Assembly: GCA_964551925.1 (NCBI GenBank)
Contig: CAZKFA010000018.1
Span: forward strand, 1-37,150
Length of the DNA stretch: 37,150 nucleotides
Direction: 5' to 3'
Origin: CAZKFA01 sp964551925
Lineage (GTDB): Bacteria > Cyanobacteriota > Vampirovibrionia > LMEP-6097
The position numbers and the translations under genes were made by a program. This document shows, piece by piece, positions 24,596-32,734 of this stretch. The notes under the pieces were generated by a model. That model was not told the origin of the DNA. It made no database searches and saw only the letters and a program-made list of their open reading frames with translations. Position 1 is the stretch's first letter. Each line of letters starts with the position of its first letter.

Positions 24596-26035
24596 TTATC
24601 CTTGCCCCGGTGGTAAATCATCTGGTGCTGATCCATCTAGAACACTATTACCGCGTATTGCATCGATAGTCGCTCTAGGCGTATTAAACTGCTTAAACGC
24701 ATCACTATTTCTACTTGTTGCATCCAAAGATGATCTATCAGTAGTAGATTGAGAAGACAAACCCGTGTATCCCTGCCTACTCAGTAGATTAAATCTACTG
24801 CCACCAGCATTCAAACCTAAAGCTCCAAGAGCATTCTGACTACGTTCTATAGCAAGTTGATATGATTCAATATCACCACGATCAAACTTACCACCATACA
24901 AATCATCAACTGGGGTTTTTGGTCCAATTGGAATATCCTTAGACCAATCCCACTCTTGGAAATATTCTACACCAGCTTCAATTGTATATTTCAACGGACC
25001 TGGAGTTCTGCCAGATTTCACATCAGCAACATTAGATTTAAGTACCAAATCAGCAAACTCTCTCATATGATCAGCATTATTCAAATCATAAGGAACAAGT
25101 TTAATATTGCCAGTCCCATCAACTTCAGTAGTAGTGAGGGTTTGAGCAAGATTCTTTAATTCATCAACGAAACGAAATTTAACTTTAAGTAAATCAAGCA
25201 ACTCGCCATCTTCAACTTGAGTAGCACCATTTTCCCAATCAAGCAAAGGCTCTCCAGAAGCACCTAGTATCGGCTCTCCATTCTCATCTCTAGCAGCATT
25301 CACCTTATAGAATTTACCATCATCTTCGTCTTTAATAAAATATTGCAAACCAAGATCTTTACCATTAGCATCTTTAAGTCCGTCTATCTCCATAACACCG
25401 CCATTAGCTAAGGCTTTGGCAGCGTCTCCCATAAACTTATCAAAATTAGCTTCAAAAGCAGCTTTAATCTTTTGAATTTCTGGCTCTGATAAATCTCTAT
25501 TTTCAATACCCACTTCCTTAAGCATTTGCTCTAGTATCTTCATCTTACGTTCAAAGATTTGTGAGCGAGCAATTTCTTTTCTAGAAACAACAGCTTCCTG
25601 TTTACCTAAGATCTCATTATTGGTAGCTTCATTAAGCTTCTCTTGAGCTCGTTGCAACATACCATTACCTTGCTGCCTATCAACAGCACCTAAAGCCACT
25701 TGCTCCATACCTTTAACCATCATTGGAAATCCCAAACTTGGACCCAACATTGGTATCGCCATGACTGCAGCTCCAATTGCAATGAATCCCATTCCCATAG
25801 AAGTTTTGAGATTACCAGCTTGAACTAAACTTTTACCTTGAGCTTTTTCCTGCTCAGCACCACTGCTCATATATTGAGCAACAGCCTGAAACCTAGTTGA
25901 TTGTTGCTGAGCAGCTTCTGAAGCCGCTTGAGACTCTTGACGCATTCTATCAAATTCATCAATCGTACTTCTAGTATTAAGACTGTGCGATTGTCCCGCA
26001 GCTGCCAACCCTTGCTCTTGAAGACTATTAGACAT
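24596..26035 (-). CDS. Unrecognised protein with a central hydrophobic hairpin, 479 aa
   Basis: Residues 1-75 are Gln/Ser/Ala-rich and helical. Residues 82-108 are hydrophobic (GFIAIGAAVMAIPMLGPSLG) and could span or insert in a membrane as a hairpin. Residues 120-215 are a charged coiled coil with EKMKILEQ-like repeats. The middle contains acidic loops with DANGKD and DENGEP. The C terminus is polar and Ser/Asn-rich. No signal peptide. AAGGAG lies before the ATG, and the start overlaps the end of the 223-residue gene by eight bases. The overall plan recalls type III translocator proteins, but I do not recognise a family and claim no function. Confidence 0.75.
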   Translation of the reverse strand: MSNSLQEQGLAAAGQSHSLNTRSTIDEFDRMRQESQAASEAAQQQSTRFQAVAQYMSSGAEQEKAQGKSLVQAGNLKTSMGMGFIAIGAAVMAIPMLGPSLGFPMMVKGMEQVALGAVDRQQGNGMLQRAQEKLNEATNNEILGKQEAVVSRKEIARSQIFERKMKILEQMLKEVGIENRDLSEPEIQKIKAAFEANFDKFMGDAAKALANGGVMEIDGLKDANGKDLGLQYFIKDEDDGKFYKVNAARDENGEPILGASGEPLLDWENGATQVEDGELLDLLKVKFRFVDELKNLAQTLTTTEVDGTGNIKLVPYDLNNADHMREFADLVLKSNVADVKSGRTPGPLKYTIEAGVEYFQEWDWSKDIPIGPKTPVDDLYGGKFDRGDIESYQLAIERSQNALGALGLNAGGSRFNLLSRQGYTGLSSQSTTDRSSLDATSRNSDAFKQFNTPRATIDAIRGNSVLDGSAPDDLPPGQG

Positions 26036-26699
26036 TTACTACTCCTTTGTCACTATCAACTGAATCATATTCTGGAAAGAAGAAGTAATCTTCTGAGATT
26101 AAACCTCTTTCGACTAAAGCACGAGCAAGACTCATACTATTCTTGAAGCTCGTACCTTCCCATAAAAAACCATAAGTCTTGATGTAGTCCATAAACACCT
26201 TCTTATAAGCTTTAATATGCCAGATCAAAAATCTGGCAGCGTTATCATGATCTAAATGATAAAGCGGGATATTTTTCAAGACATAATCAGTCTTAAATAA
26301 ATCTTTTGCCTTACGTAAAGTACGCACATCTTTAAGATCTATCTCAAGAGCTGTTGACGCTTGGATTTGAATTGTTTGCCTCTCAGCTTCAGTTAGATTT
26401 TCTCTATCTTTAATATATTTATCACTAGGAACACTGAGAATACTTATATTATTAGCATTAACATCATGACAAGTATAATAGACCTTACCGTGATCAACGG
26501 CAATACAAACTTCCCAGAGACCACTATTATCATCACATCTAGCACTAATATGCACAGTATCACTGTTCAAAAAGGCTCCCTTGCGATAATGCTTCTCTTG
26601 TGCCACCGCACATTTTAAGACTTCAAGAATGCTACTTTTCTGAGAATAAATCTCCAGTAACTTCTCTTCATATATTCTATCTTTCAAACTAATTGCCAT
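26028..26699 (-). CDS. Unrecognised 223-aa protein
   Basis: A globular-looking 223-residue protein without signal peptide or membrane helix. The first half has a beta-rich stretch (SARCDDNSGLWEVCIAVDHG, then KVYYTCHD). The second half is helical with HDNAARFLIWHIKAYKK and many aromatic residues. Unlike its neighbours it is not low-complexity, so it could be the chaperone or enzyme of the cluster. It lies 15 bases after the 475-residue gene and overlaps the 479-residue gene by eight bases, so all are probably one transcript. No family is recognised. Confidence 0.75.
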   Translation of the reverse strand: MAISLKDRIYEEKLLEIYSQKSSILEVLKCAVAQEKHYRKGAFLNSDTVHISARCDDNSGLWEVCIAVDHGKVYYTCHDVNANNISILSVPSDKYIKDRENLTEAERQTIQIQASTALEIDLKDVRTLRKAKDLFKTDYVLKNIPLYHLDHDNAARFLIWHIKAYKKVFMDYIKTYGFLWEGTSFKNSMSLARALVERGLISEDYFFFPEYDSVDSDKGVVNV

Positions 26700-26714
26700 A
26701 TTTCTCTCTCCCTA

Positions 26715-28142
26715 TTAACCACCTGAACCAGTACCTCTAATGCCATCACCGCCGCCAGTAGTACCACCACCGCCAGTGCCACCACCACCAGTGCCACCAC
26801 CGCCAGTACTCGTAGGTGCTACGACATCTGTGATTCCATAATGCTCATATAAATCCGCCATAAGAGTATGAGTATTAGTAGCTAAACTACTAATTTCAGA
26901 ATCCGTTAAACTACCATTAGCATCCAGGCTAGCTTTCGTGGTTCCAATTTGTGTTCTTAAAGCAACTAATCTATTGTAGTCACTAACCGATAAACCATCT
27001 AATAAATCAGGGTTATCAAATAAGTGTGTTAAGCGAGTATAATCATCAGCAAAACCTTGCAAACCTGGATTATTAGTATCAACTAAATGATTCTTAATAT
27101 CCTCAATATTTCTTGCTGGTGCATTCAATGTTGTTGCCAAATTCGTTTCAAAATTACTACCACCAGAACCCAAGATAGAATCTAACTGAGTCGTCGTATT
27201 GGTTAAAGTACGGATATCAGCCATAGTAACTGGATCACCATTTTGAATCTCCGTAGCAAAACCAGCAAGACCTTGAAGGACAGTCTGCATTTTAGCTTTA
27301 TCAGCATCACTCAAACCAATCAAAGCCACATCACGATTACTATTAATAGAATCTCTCATATTCTCAACTTCCATGATCTCAGTACTACTAGCACCACTAG
27401 TACGTAAATGATCAATAACTGTATTGAAACCTTGTTGACTACGATTAAAGAAATCTTGATAGTTATTGTCAGCAGGCATTGGAATTGGATCCGGAGTTGT
27501 CTGCTCAGTAATCTTGCGATTAATAAAAGTAAGATTAGCGGTAATATTATCCCAGAAAGTTTTGAGAGCAGTATTAGCTGCATCAGGGATTTGACCACTC
27601 AATTGGGTCATTGACGTAACAGCTGCACCTAATCGTCTTTGATAATCTTCACCAACTAAATCTGTTCCACCTCTTTCAGCTTCAAGTTTCAATTGATTAA
27701 TCTGTGTATCTAAAGATCCCATCTGTCTCATCTGATCTTCAGTAATACCGACAGACTGAAGTGATTGAGTCTTAAGAGCTTCGGCTTCTTGCCTAGCAGC
27801 CTCTACAGCAGCCTGAGCTTGCTGAATTTGAACGTCAGCAGCTCTCACCTGAGATTGTAATTTATCTCTTTCTCGTTCATCTACAACCGTTTTAGTACCG
27901 CCCTTCTTGCCATCACCTTGAACTTGTTTAGTTGGTGGCGGAGATAATTTATCTTCTGCTTCTTTTTTGGTTAATTCATATCTAGTAACAGTAGCTCCAG
28001 CAGTTGATACTTTACTATCAGCAGCACGAATGCGAGACTCTAATAATCTACTTTCAGTATCACTGGCCTGCGCTTTATCAGCCTTCTCTTGAGACTGTCT
28101 TATAGCTGTTGTTAAATCTACTCTTGCTATTGTACTAGGCAT
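26715..28142 (-). CDS. Unrecognised coiled-coil protein with glycine-rich tail, 475 aa
   Basis: First gene of the four-gene cluster. Residues about 68-137 share the PPPTK / TKTVVD / ARQEAE / GIT module with the 259-residue protein. The rest is mostly helical, Asn/Asp/Thr-rich and hydrophilic. The last 30 residues are Gly repeats spaced by Thr. No signal peptide. GGGAAG lies before the ATG, and the 82-base gap from the upstream ATPase gene could hold a promoter (a weak -10-like TTTATA is visible on the minus strand). The function is unknown; a structural or exported protein is a guess. Confidence 0.75.
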   Translation of the reverse strand: MPSTIARVDLTTAIRQSQEKADKAQASDTESRLLESRIRAADSKVSTAGATVTRYELTKKEAEDKLSPPPTKQVQGDGKKGGTKTVVDERERDKLQSQVRAADVQIQQAQAAVEAARQEAEALKTQSLQSVGITEDQMRQMGSLDTQINQLKLEAERGGTDLVGEDYQRRLGAAVTSMTQLSGQIPDAANTALKTFWDNITANLTFINRKITEQTTPDPIPMPADNNYQDFFNRSQQGFNTVIDHLRTSGASSTEIMEVENMRDSINSNRDVALIGLSDADKAKMQTVLQGLAGFATEIQNGDPVTMADIRTLTNTTTQLDSILGSGGSNFETNLATTLNAPARNIEDIKNHLVDTNNPGLQGFADDYTRLTHLFDNPDLLDGLSVSDYNRLVALRTQIGTTKASLDANGSLTDSEISSLATNTHTLMADLYEHYGITDVVAPTSTGGGGTGGGGTGGGGTTGGGDGIRGTGSGG

Positions 28143-28224
28143 CTTTTACACTTCCCTTTTTGTCCTGCCTATAAATAACAGATAAAGGTTAAGCTTCGGT
28201 TAACAAAACAAAAAAAATGTAAAT

Positions 28225-29613
28225 TTATTTAAGAACACCATGGAAACCCTTATTTGGAGGGTTCTTGCTGTTATCATGCCAGTGTTTTTGAGCATAAGGC
28301 AAGTCATTGACCATAAATTCAAGAGCCTCAGTAATCATAGCCAAAGAATTCTCTTCAACAGTCTCGACTGGTATGGACTTGGACGCTGAAATTTTAAAAA
28401 TTTTGGCATCAGGTTGAGCATAACTCTTAAGTGCAAAAATCACATCTGCTTCATCTAAAGTATTAGCAACTTTAAGATCAAGACCTTGAATTGTTACAAA
28501 AGCTCTTTTTAGTAAGGACTTGCTAATAGCATATGGATATATAGCAATACTCTGACCATCTTTAGAGAATGGCAAATCTGCAATATCTTCAAGCGATAAA
28601 GTTTCACTTGATTTCTCAAGAATAGTAACCTTATCAGTATCTTTATCACGCGTACGTAATTCTGGCTGAATAAGATGCCCGCTCAATAAGGCATCAACGC
28701 TATTAGCTGTATTCTTATGTACATTAACTGTGTATTTGTCTATGATCTCAATACAAATATCAAATGTTGGCTTAGAAGCTCGCTCTAAGATTGACTTGCG
28801 AGTACCACGTTTCTTTGCTTCTTCATCTCCAAGAGTAACAGTCTCAATACCACCAACCAAATCACTCAAAGTCGGATTCTGAATTATATTCTCAAGACTA
28901 TGTCCATGAGCAGTACCGATCAAGCTTACACCACGCTCAGCAATAGTACGAGCTGCGGCAGCCTCTTCTATAGTACCAATCTCATCAATAACTATAATTT
29001 CTGGGGTATGATTCTCAACGGCTTCAATCATCACATCATGTTGCTGCTTATCAAATGGGACCTGCATTCTACGAGCCCGTCCAATAGCAGCATGTGGCAC
29101 ATCACTGTCACCAGCGATTTCGTTAGATGTATCAATGACTATAACTCTTTTCTCTTTTTGAGTTGATAAGAAATAAGCAATCTCTCTCAACATAGTGGTT
29201 TTACCAACACCCGGTGGGCCAAGCAATAGAACCGATTTGTTCTGTTCTAGAGAATCTTTAATAATTTCAATGGTTCCAAAAATAGACCTGCCAATACGCA
29301 AAGTCAAGCCAACAATCTCCCCAGATTTGTTACGAACACAACTAATACGATGTAGAGTGCCTTCCATTCCCGCTCTATTAGACTGATCGAAGATTCCAAC
29401 TTGTTTGACAATAATTGCAATATCAGAGCGCGTTGTACTTTTCTCGCCGAGTAAAATTGTTTTATTTTTAGAAAACCGGGCTTCGGGGATTCTTCCGAGA
29501 TCAACTACGACTTCAATCAATTTACTTAAATCGTGCTTGTTGATTTCTTGTTGTAAATCGGACGAGAGTAACTTTAAAAGCTCTTGTACGTCGTCCTTGC
29601 GAATATCTACCAT
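28225..29613 (-). CDS. ycf45: Ycf45-like AAA ATPase (SpoIIIAA-related)
   Basis: A 462-residue ATPase of the family known as Ycf45 in cyanobacteria and chloroplasts and related to SpoIIIAA. It has Walker A GPPGVGKT (132-139), the conserved IDTSNEIAGDSDVPH (160-174), GRARRMQVP (178-186), Walker B IIVIDEIGT (206-214), and GTAHGHSLENII with the family's LVGGIETVTLGDEEA. The C-terminal region (DEADVIFALKSYAQPDAK) matches the family's last domain; an R3H domain is not obvious. ATG at 29613 (a TTG just before it is less likely), with AGAGG upstream and TATAAT at 29640-29645 on the minus strand. Its role in cyanobacteria is poorly defined. Confidence 0.85.
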   Translation of the reverse strand: MVDIRKDDVQELLKLLSSDLQQEINKHDLSKLIEVVVDLGRIPEARFSKNKTILLGEKSTTRSDIAIIVKQVGIFDQSNRAGMEGTLHRISCVRNKSGEIVGLTLRIGRSIFGTIEIIKDSLEQNKSVLLLGPPGVGKTTMLREIAYFLSTQKEKRVIVIDTSNEIAGDSDVPHAAIGRARRMQVPFDKQQHDVMIEAVENHTPEIIVIDEIGTIEEAAAARTIAERGVSLIGTAHGHSLENIIQNPTLSDLVGGIETVTLGDEEAKKRGTRKSILERASKPTFDICIEIIDKYTVNVHKNTANSVDALLSGHLIQPELRTRDKDTDKVTILEKSSETLSLEDIADLPFSKDGQSIAIYPYAISKSLLKRAFVTIQGLDLKVANTLDEADVIFALKSYAQPDAKIFKISASKSIPVETVEENSLAMITEALEFMVNDLPYAQKHWHDNSKNPPNKGFHGVLK

Positions 29614-29675
29614 CAAGGTTAATAGTACCTCTTATTTCCATTATACCCATTTTTTTATTTTTAAAACTTTTTAAC

Positions 29676-30686
29676 CTAGTCCAAAGTGCCTAGTTTTGTT
29701 TTACTTGCCTCGAGCAACTCCACTGCAACCTTAATCTTCTCAGCGAGCCCATCTTGTTGTAATATTTTCTTTCTGGCATAAGAACCAATAGCAACACCAT
29801 TAACCAAAATCCCAAGCTCATGGGCTCTGGCCAAAGACTTCTCGTCTATACCACCAGCGAGTTGTACGAAAATATTATTTCTTTCTGGATAATATTTACT
29901 TAAGTAATTTATCACCAAATTAGCATTCTGCATACTAGTCAAATCTTTATTCGCCCCAAGATCACGAGCACCAGACATAGGGATGCCATCAGTTTGTATG
30001 ATGAATGATTGCTCAACACCATACTTATTAGTAAAATGCTCAACGATACTAATCACTGACTCTTCCAATTGCTGCTCAGTCAAAGGCTCTGAGCCAATAC
30101 AAAAAGATTCCAATTCAAACTTAAGATTAAACTGTTTATAAAATTCACTAAAAGCATCTAAGTTATGATTCAGATGCAGTTCAATTGCGTTTGCACCCAA
30201 CTGCTGCAATTCAACCAATGCAGCTGGGTCAAAAGTAGACCACTGTTTAAGCTCCAAAGCCGTTACAGGACAATCCTCTAGGCAGTTAGCGCAACCAAAA
30301 CATAAATTAATATCATAGCGAAATTGAGCAGACTCATAACTAAACGCCTCAGATGGACAGGTCGGGATACAAGCAAGACACTCGGTGCAAGTATCTAAAT
30401 CTAATTCAACTCTACGAAAATGCGGATCTTGATCAACATTGACACTTACCATAATTAAAGGAGCAACCAAGTTCTTATTTTCCACCAATGCCTTCTCTAC
30501 ACCTTGTTTCGCCGAAATTACAGAGAGAGGAAAAGCTGAGATATCTATTACATTAGCTTTGGCATAAGTAAACAAATAAGCAAGATCGGTTATCGACTGA
30601 TAATCCTTAAGAGCCGCTCCAATAATGAGCTTATGAAATTGCCGAGATTGCAGAGCTTCTATGTATGATGGTACTAAGTTAATCAA
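29676..30686 (-). CDS. ldpA: LdpA-like protein with two [4Fe-4S] clusters
   Basis: A 336-residue protein with two ferredoxin motifs: CTECLACIPTC (100-110) and CFGCANCLEDCP (129-140). The flanking N-terminal domain (FHKLIIGAALKDYQSITDLA) and the C-terminal part (QTDGIPMSGARDLGANKD, VQLAGGIDEKS) match LdpA. In Synechococcus, LdpA senses redox state and adjusts the circadian period. No kai gene is present in this window. The start appears to be TTG at 30686, eight bases inside the end of the decarboxylase gene; there is no nearby ATG, and the overlap suggests coupling. The name rests on family resemblance; the role in this organism is unknown. Confidence 0.82.
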   Translation of the reverse strand: MINLVPSYIEALQSRQFHKLIIGAALKDYQSITDLAYLFTYAKANVIDISAFPLSVISAKQGVEKALVENKNLVAPLIMVSVNVDQDPHFRRVELDLDTCTECLACIPTCPSEAFSYESAQFRYDINLCFGCANCLEDCPVTALELKQWSTFDPAALVELQQLGANAIELHLNHNLDAFSEFYKQFNLKFELESFCIGSEPLTEQQLEESVISIVEHFTNKYGVEQSFIIQTDGIPMSGARDLGANKDLTSMQNANLVINYLSKYYPERNNIFVQLAGGIDEKSLARAHELGILVNGVAIGSYARKKILQQDGLAEKIKVAVELLEASKTKLGTLD

Positions 30687-31908
30687 TTACAGCAATATAT
30701 TCCTTATCAACTAGATCAATTACAGACTCCGTGAGTACTTGTCCAGGCACCAAAACTGCAATACCAGGCGGACACACCGCATACAACTCAGCAGAAATCT
30801 TATTAAGCGCAGCTCCCTTCCTCACCAAACGAGATTGAGCATAATAAGCTTCTCTAATTGGTAGTTCTTGCTTACCCCAAACCAGCTTAGCTAGTGGTTG
30901 CTGAACCTCATGCTCAAGTTGAAGCAAAGCAATTTGTAATCGACTCAAGTCAATAGCAGAATGTCCTATATTCATAAACAACAAAGCAAAATTAGCATAA
31001 GCAGCTTCGACTAAAATCTTATGCTGTTTTAATTGCTGTTCAATTTTAATACCATTACCCTTAATTAAATAACGCAAAGGATCATTATTAAAAGAATCGA
31101 ACCCAAATTCAGCAATAATTTTCAACAACTTAGTAAATTGATCAACGCCTTGCTGCAGCAAGCTTGTAGTAGTATTGGTGAGGCTTTCCATTAGTATATA
31201 ACTTGGACTAGTAGTGTGCAAAAGCCTGAGAGCTTCTTCAAAATAGCAGGCTGGGATTTTACTATTTTTCGAGACATGCGCAACGCCAGTCTGAGTAAGA
31301 CTTCCAAGACACTTATGCCAAGATTGAATGACAATATCAGCGCCATAGACTAAAGCTGGCTTTGGAAATTTATCAGAGAAATGATAATGAGAACCATGAG
31401 CCTCATCAATAATTATTGGAATATCTAATTCAGGAACAATCGAGTAGAAGCCTTCATAAGTAGGGTTAGTAATTATAACCGCAGAATATTTATTCTCAAT
31501 ATTCTTGAGATCAACTCTAGTATAAACGCCCAAATCCTCAGACCAACTGGGTTCCAACCATTCAACCTTAAGATCCGCAAGAATGATACCAGCGATAACA
31601 GACTTATGAACATTACGAGCAAGAAGAACGGGTCTAGTGTCAGTTGCTAAATATTTTTTCAACGCAAGGCAAGCAGCATGTAATCCAATCGTTGCACCAT
31701 TAAGCAAAAAATAACTATGTGCTGCTCCAAAAAGATCAGCAATTATTCTCTGCGATTCATACAGAACTTCATTTGGATATTGCAAATTATCTAAGCCATC
31801 AAGCTCAGTTAAATCACGCTTAGATACTGAACCATTATGAGCTGGACTGTGAAATCCTACATAAGCAGAAGCAAGATGTTTATCAATTTGTTCAGACAAT
31901 AAAGACAT
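30679..31908 (-). CDS. PLP-dependent Orn/Lys/Arg decarboxylase family protein
   Basis: A 409-residue fold-type I PLP enzyme of the short bacterial Orn/Lys/Arg decarboxylase group. Family marks are FHSPAHNGS near residue 19, SYFLLNGATIGLHA (65-78), ARNVHKSV (97-104), IIDEAHGSHYHF (166-177) and the PLP lysine K199 in QSWHKCLGSLTQ. The C-terminal end has CPPGIAVLVPGQ, also typical. It is shorter than the roughly 480-residue Gram-positive and cyanobacterial forms. The likely product is a polyamine or its precursor; the substrate (arginine, lysine or ornithine) cannot be told. The ATG follows an extended -10 box by eight bases; clpP is divergent. Confidence 0.88.
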   Translation of the reverse strand: MSLLSEQIDKHLASAYVGFHSPAHNGSVSKRDLTELDGLDNLQYPNEVLYESQRIIADLFGAAHSYFLLNGATIGLHAACLALKKYLATDTRPVLLARNVHKSVIAGIILADLKVEWLEPSWSEDLGVYTRVDLKNIENKYSAVIITNPTYEGFYSIVPELDIPIIIDEAHGSHYHFSDKFPKPALVYGADIVIQSWHKCLGSLTQTGVAHVSKNSKIPACYFEEALRLLHTTSPSYILMESLTNTTTSLLQQGVDQFTKLLKIIAEFGFDSFNNDPLRYLIKGNGIKIEQQLKQHKILVEAAYANFALLFMNIGHSAIDLSRLQIALLQLEHEVQQPLAKLVWGKQELPIREAYYAQSRLVRKGAALNKISAELYAVCPPGIAVLVPGQVLTESVIDLVDKEYIAVID

Positions 31909-31916
31909 CTATACGA

Positions 31917-31925
31917 ATATTAGCA
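31917..31925 (-). promoter_or_regulatory. Extended -10 box of the decarboxylase gene, predicted leaderless
   Basis: The minus strand reads TGCTAATAT, ending exactly eight bases before the ATG at 31908. Confidence 0.5.
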
Positions 31926-31999
31926 CTACAGATAAGATCGGACTTATTTTTAATTATTTGCAAGGCACAAAGCTTCCGCGTTTGAAAATAATGTAATTG

Positions 32000-32008
32000 T
32001 GGTACATT
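32000..32008 (+). promoter_or_regulatory. Extended -10 box of clpP, predicted leaderless
   Basis: TGGTACATT (TGn plus TACATT) ends eight bases before the clpP ATG at 32017. A TTGAAA at 31982 is a possible -35 with a short 15-base spacer. Confidence 0.45.
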
Positions 32009-32016
32009 TTATTTAT

Positions 32017-32712
32017 ATGGATCCAAGAAATATTAATAAGTATGTAGCCGCTGATATCAGAAGTATCACTCAAAATTATGGTTTACCTAACCCTTTAGAT
32101 GTCTATAATTACGTGCCAAGTGTAATTGAAAATACTCCACGTGGCGAAAGAAGTTTTGATTTATTCTCAAGATTATTGCGTGAGCGTATCGTGTTCTTAA
32201 CTTCTGAGGTTAATGACGTGGTGGCAAGCATAATCGTTGGGCAATTATTATTGCTTGACTCAGAAGATCCAACTAAGGATATTTATTTCTACATCAATAG
32301 TCCTGGCGGTTCTGTAACCTCTGGACTAGCAATGTACGACACTATGCAGCATGTACGCGCGGATGTTGTTACTATCTGTATGGGTCAATGTGCAAGTATG
32401 GGAGCTTTCTTGTTAAGTTCTGGAGCTAAAGGTAAACGCATGGCTCTACCGAATTCTCGTATCTTAATTCACCAACCTCTCGGTGGTGCTCAAGGACAAG
32501 CTTCTGATATAGAGATCCAAGCCAAAGAAATTATGCGTCTTAAAGCTCTCTTAAATCAAATTTTGGCAAACAACTGTAATCAGCCAATCGATAAAGTAGA
32601 AAAAGATACTGATAGAGACAATATTATGACTCCAATGCAGGCTAAGGAATATGGCTTGATTGACCAAGTTGTTATCAAAAGACCTAGTGAACTAGAGATT
32701 GAGCGTAATTAA
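32017..32712 (+). CDS. clpP: ATP-dependent Clp protease proteolytic subunit
   Basis: A 231-residue serine protease that forms the barrel of the Clp protease. The catalytic triad is readable as S127 (GQCASMGA), H152 (LIHQPLGG) and D201 (DRDNIMT). The core VPSVIENTPRGERSFDLFSR starts at residue 33, so the protein has a propeptide-like N-terminal extension of about 30 residues. The ATG at 32017 is chosen over a GTG at 31999 because an extended -10 box overlaps the latter. clpX follows 22 bases later in the same direction, the common clpP-clpX order. Confidence 0.96.
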   Translation: MDPRNINKYVAADIRSITQNYGLPNPLDVYNYVPSVIENTPRGERSFDLFSRLLRERIVFLTSEVNDVVASIIVGQLLLLDSEDPTKDIYFYINSPGGSVTSGLAMYDTMQHVRADVVTICMGQCASMGAFLLSSGAKGKRMALPNSRILIHQPLGGAQGQASDIEIQAKEIMRLKALLNQILANNCNQPIDKVEKDTDRDNIMTPMQAKEYGLIDQVVIKRPSELEIERN

Positions 32713-32717
32713 AGCTC

Positions 32718-32726
32718 TGCTATAGT
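32718..32726 (+). promoter_or_regulatory. Extended -10 box of clpX, predicted leaderless
   Basis: TGCTATAGT (extended -10; TATAGT at 32721-32726) lies in the 22-base clpP-clpX gap and ends eight bases before the clpX ATG. clpX may therefore have its own promoter in addition to read-through from clpP. Confidence 0.5.
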
Positions 32727-32734
32727 TAATGTAG

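Noticed and set aside
26715..26830. GGTGGC-type repeats as a possible CRISPR or tandem repeat array
   Set aside because: They are short codon repeats encoding the Gly/Thr tail of a protein, without spacers.
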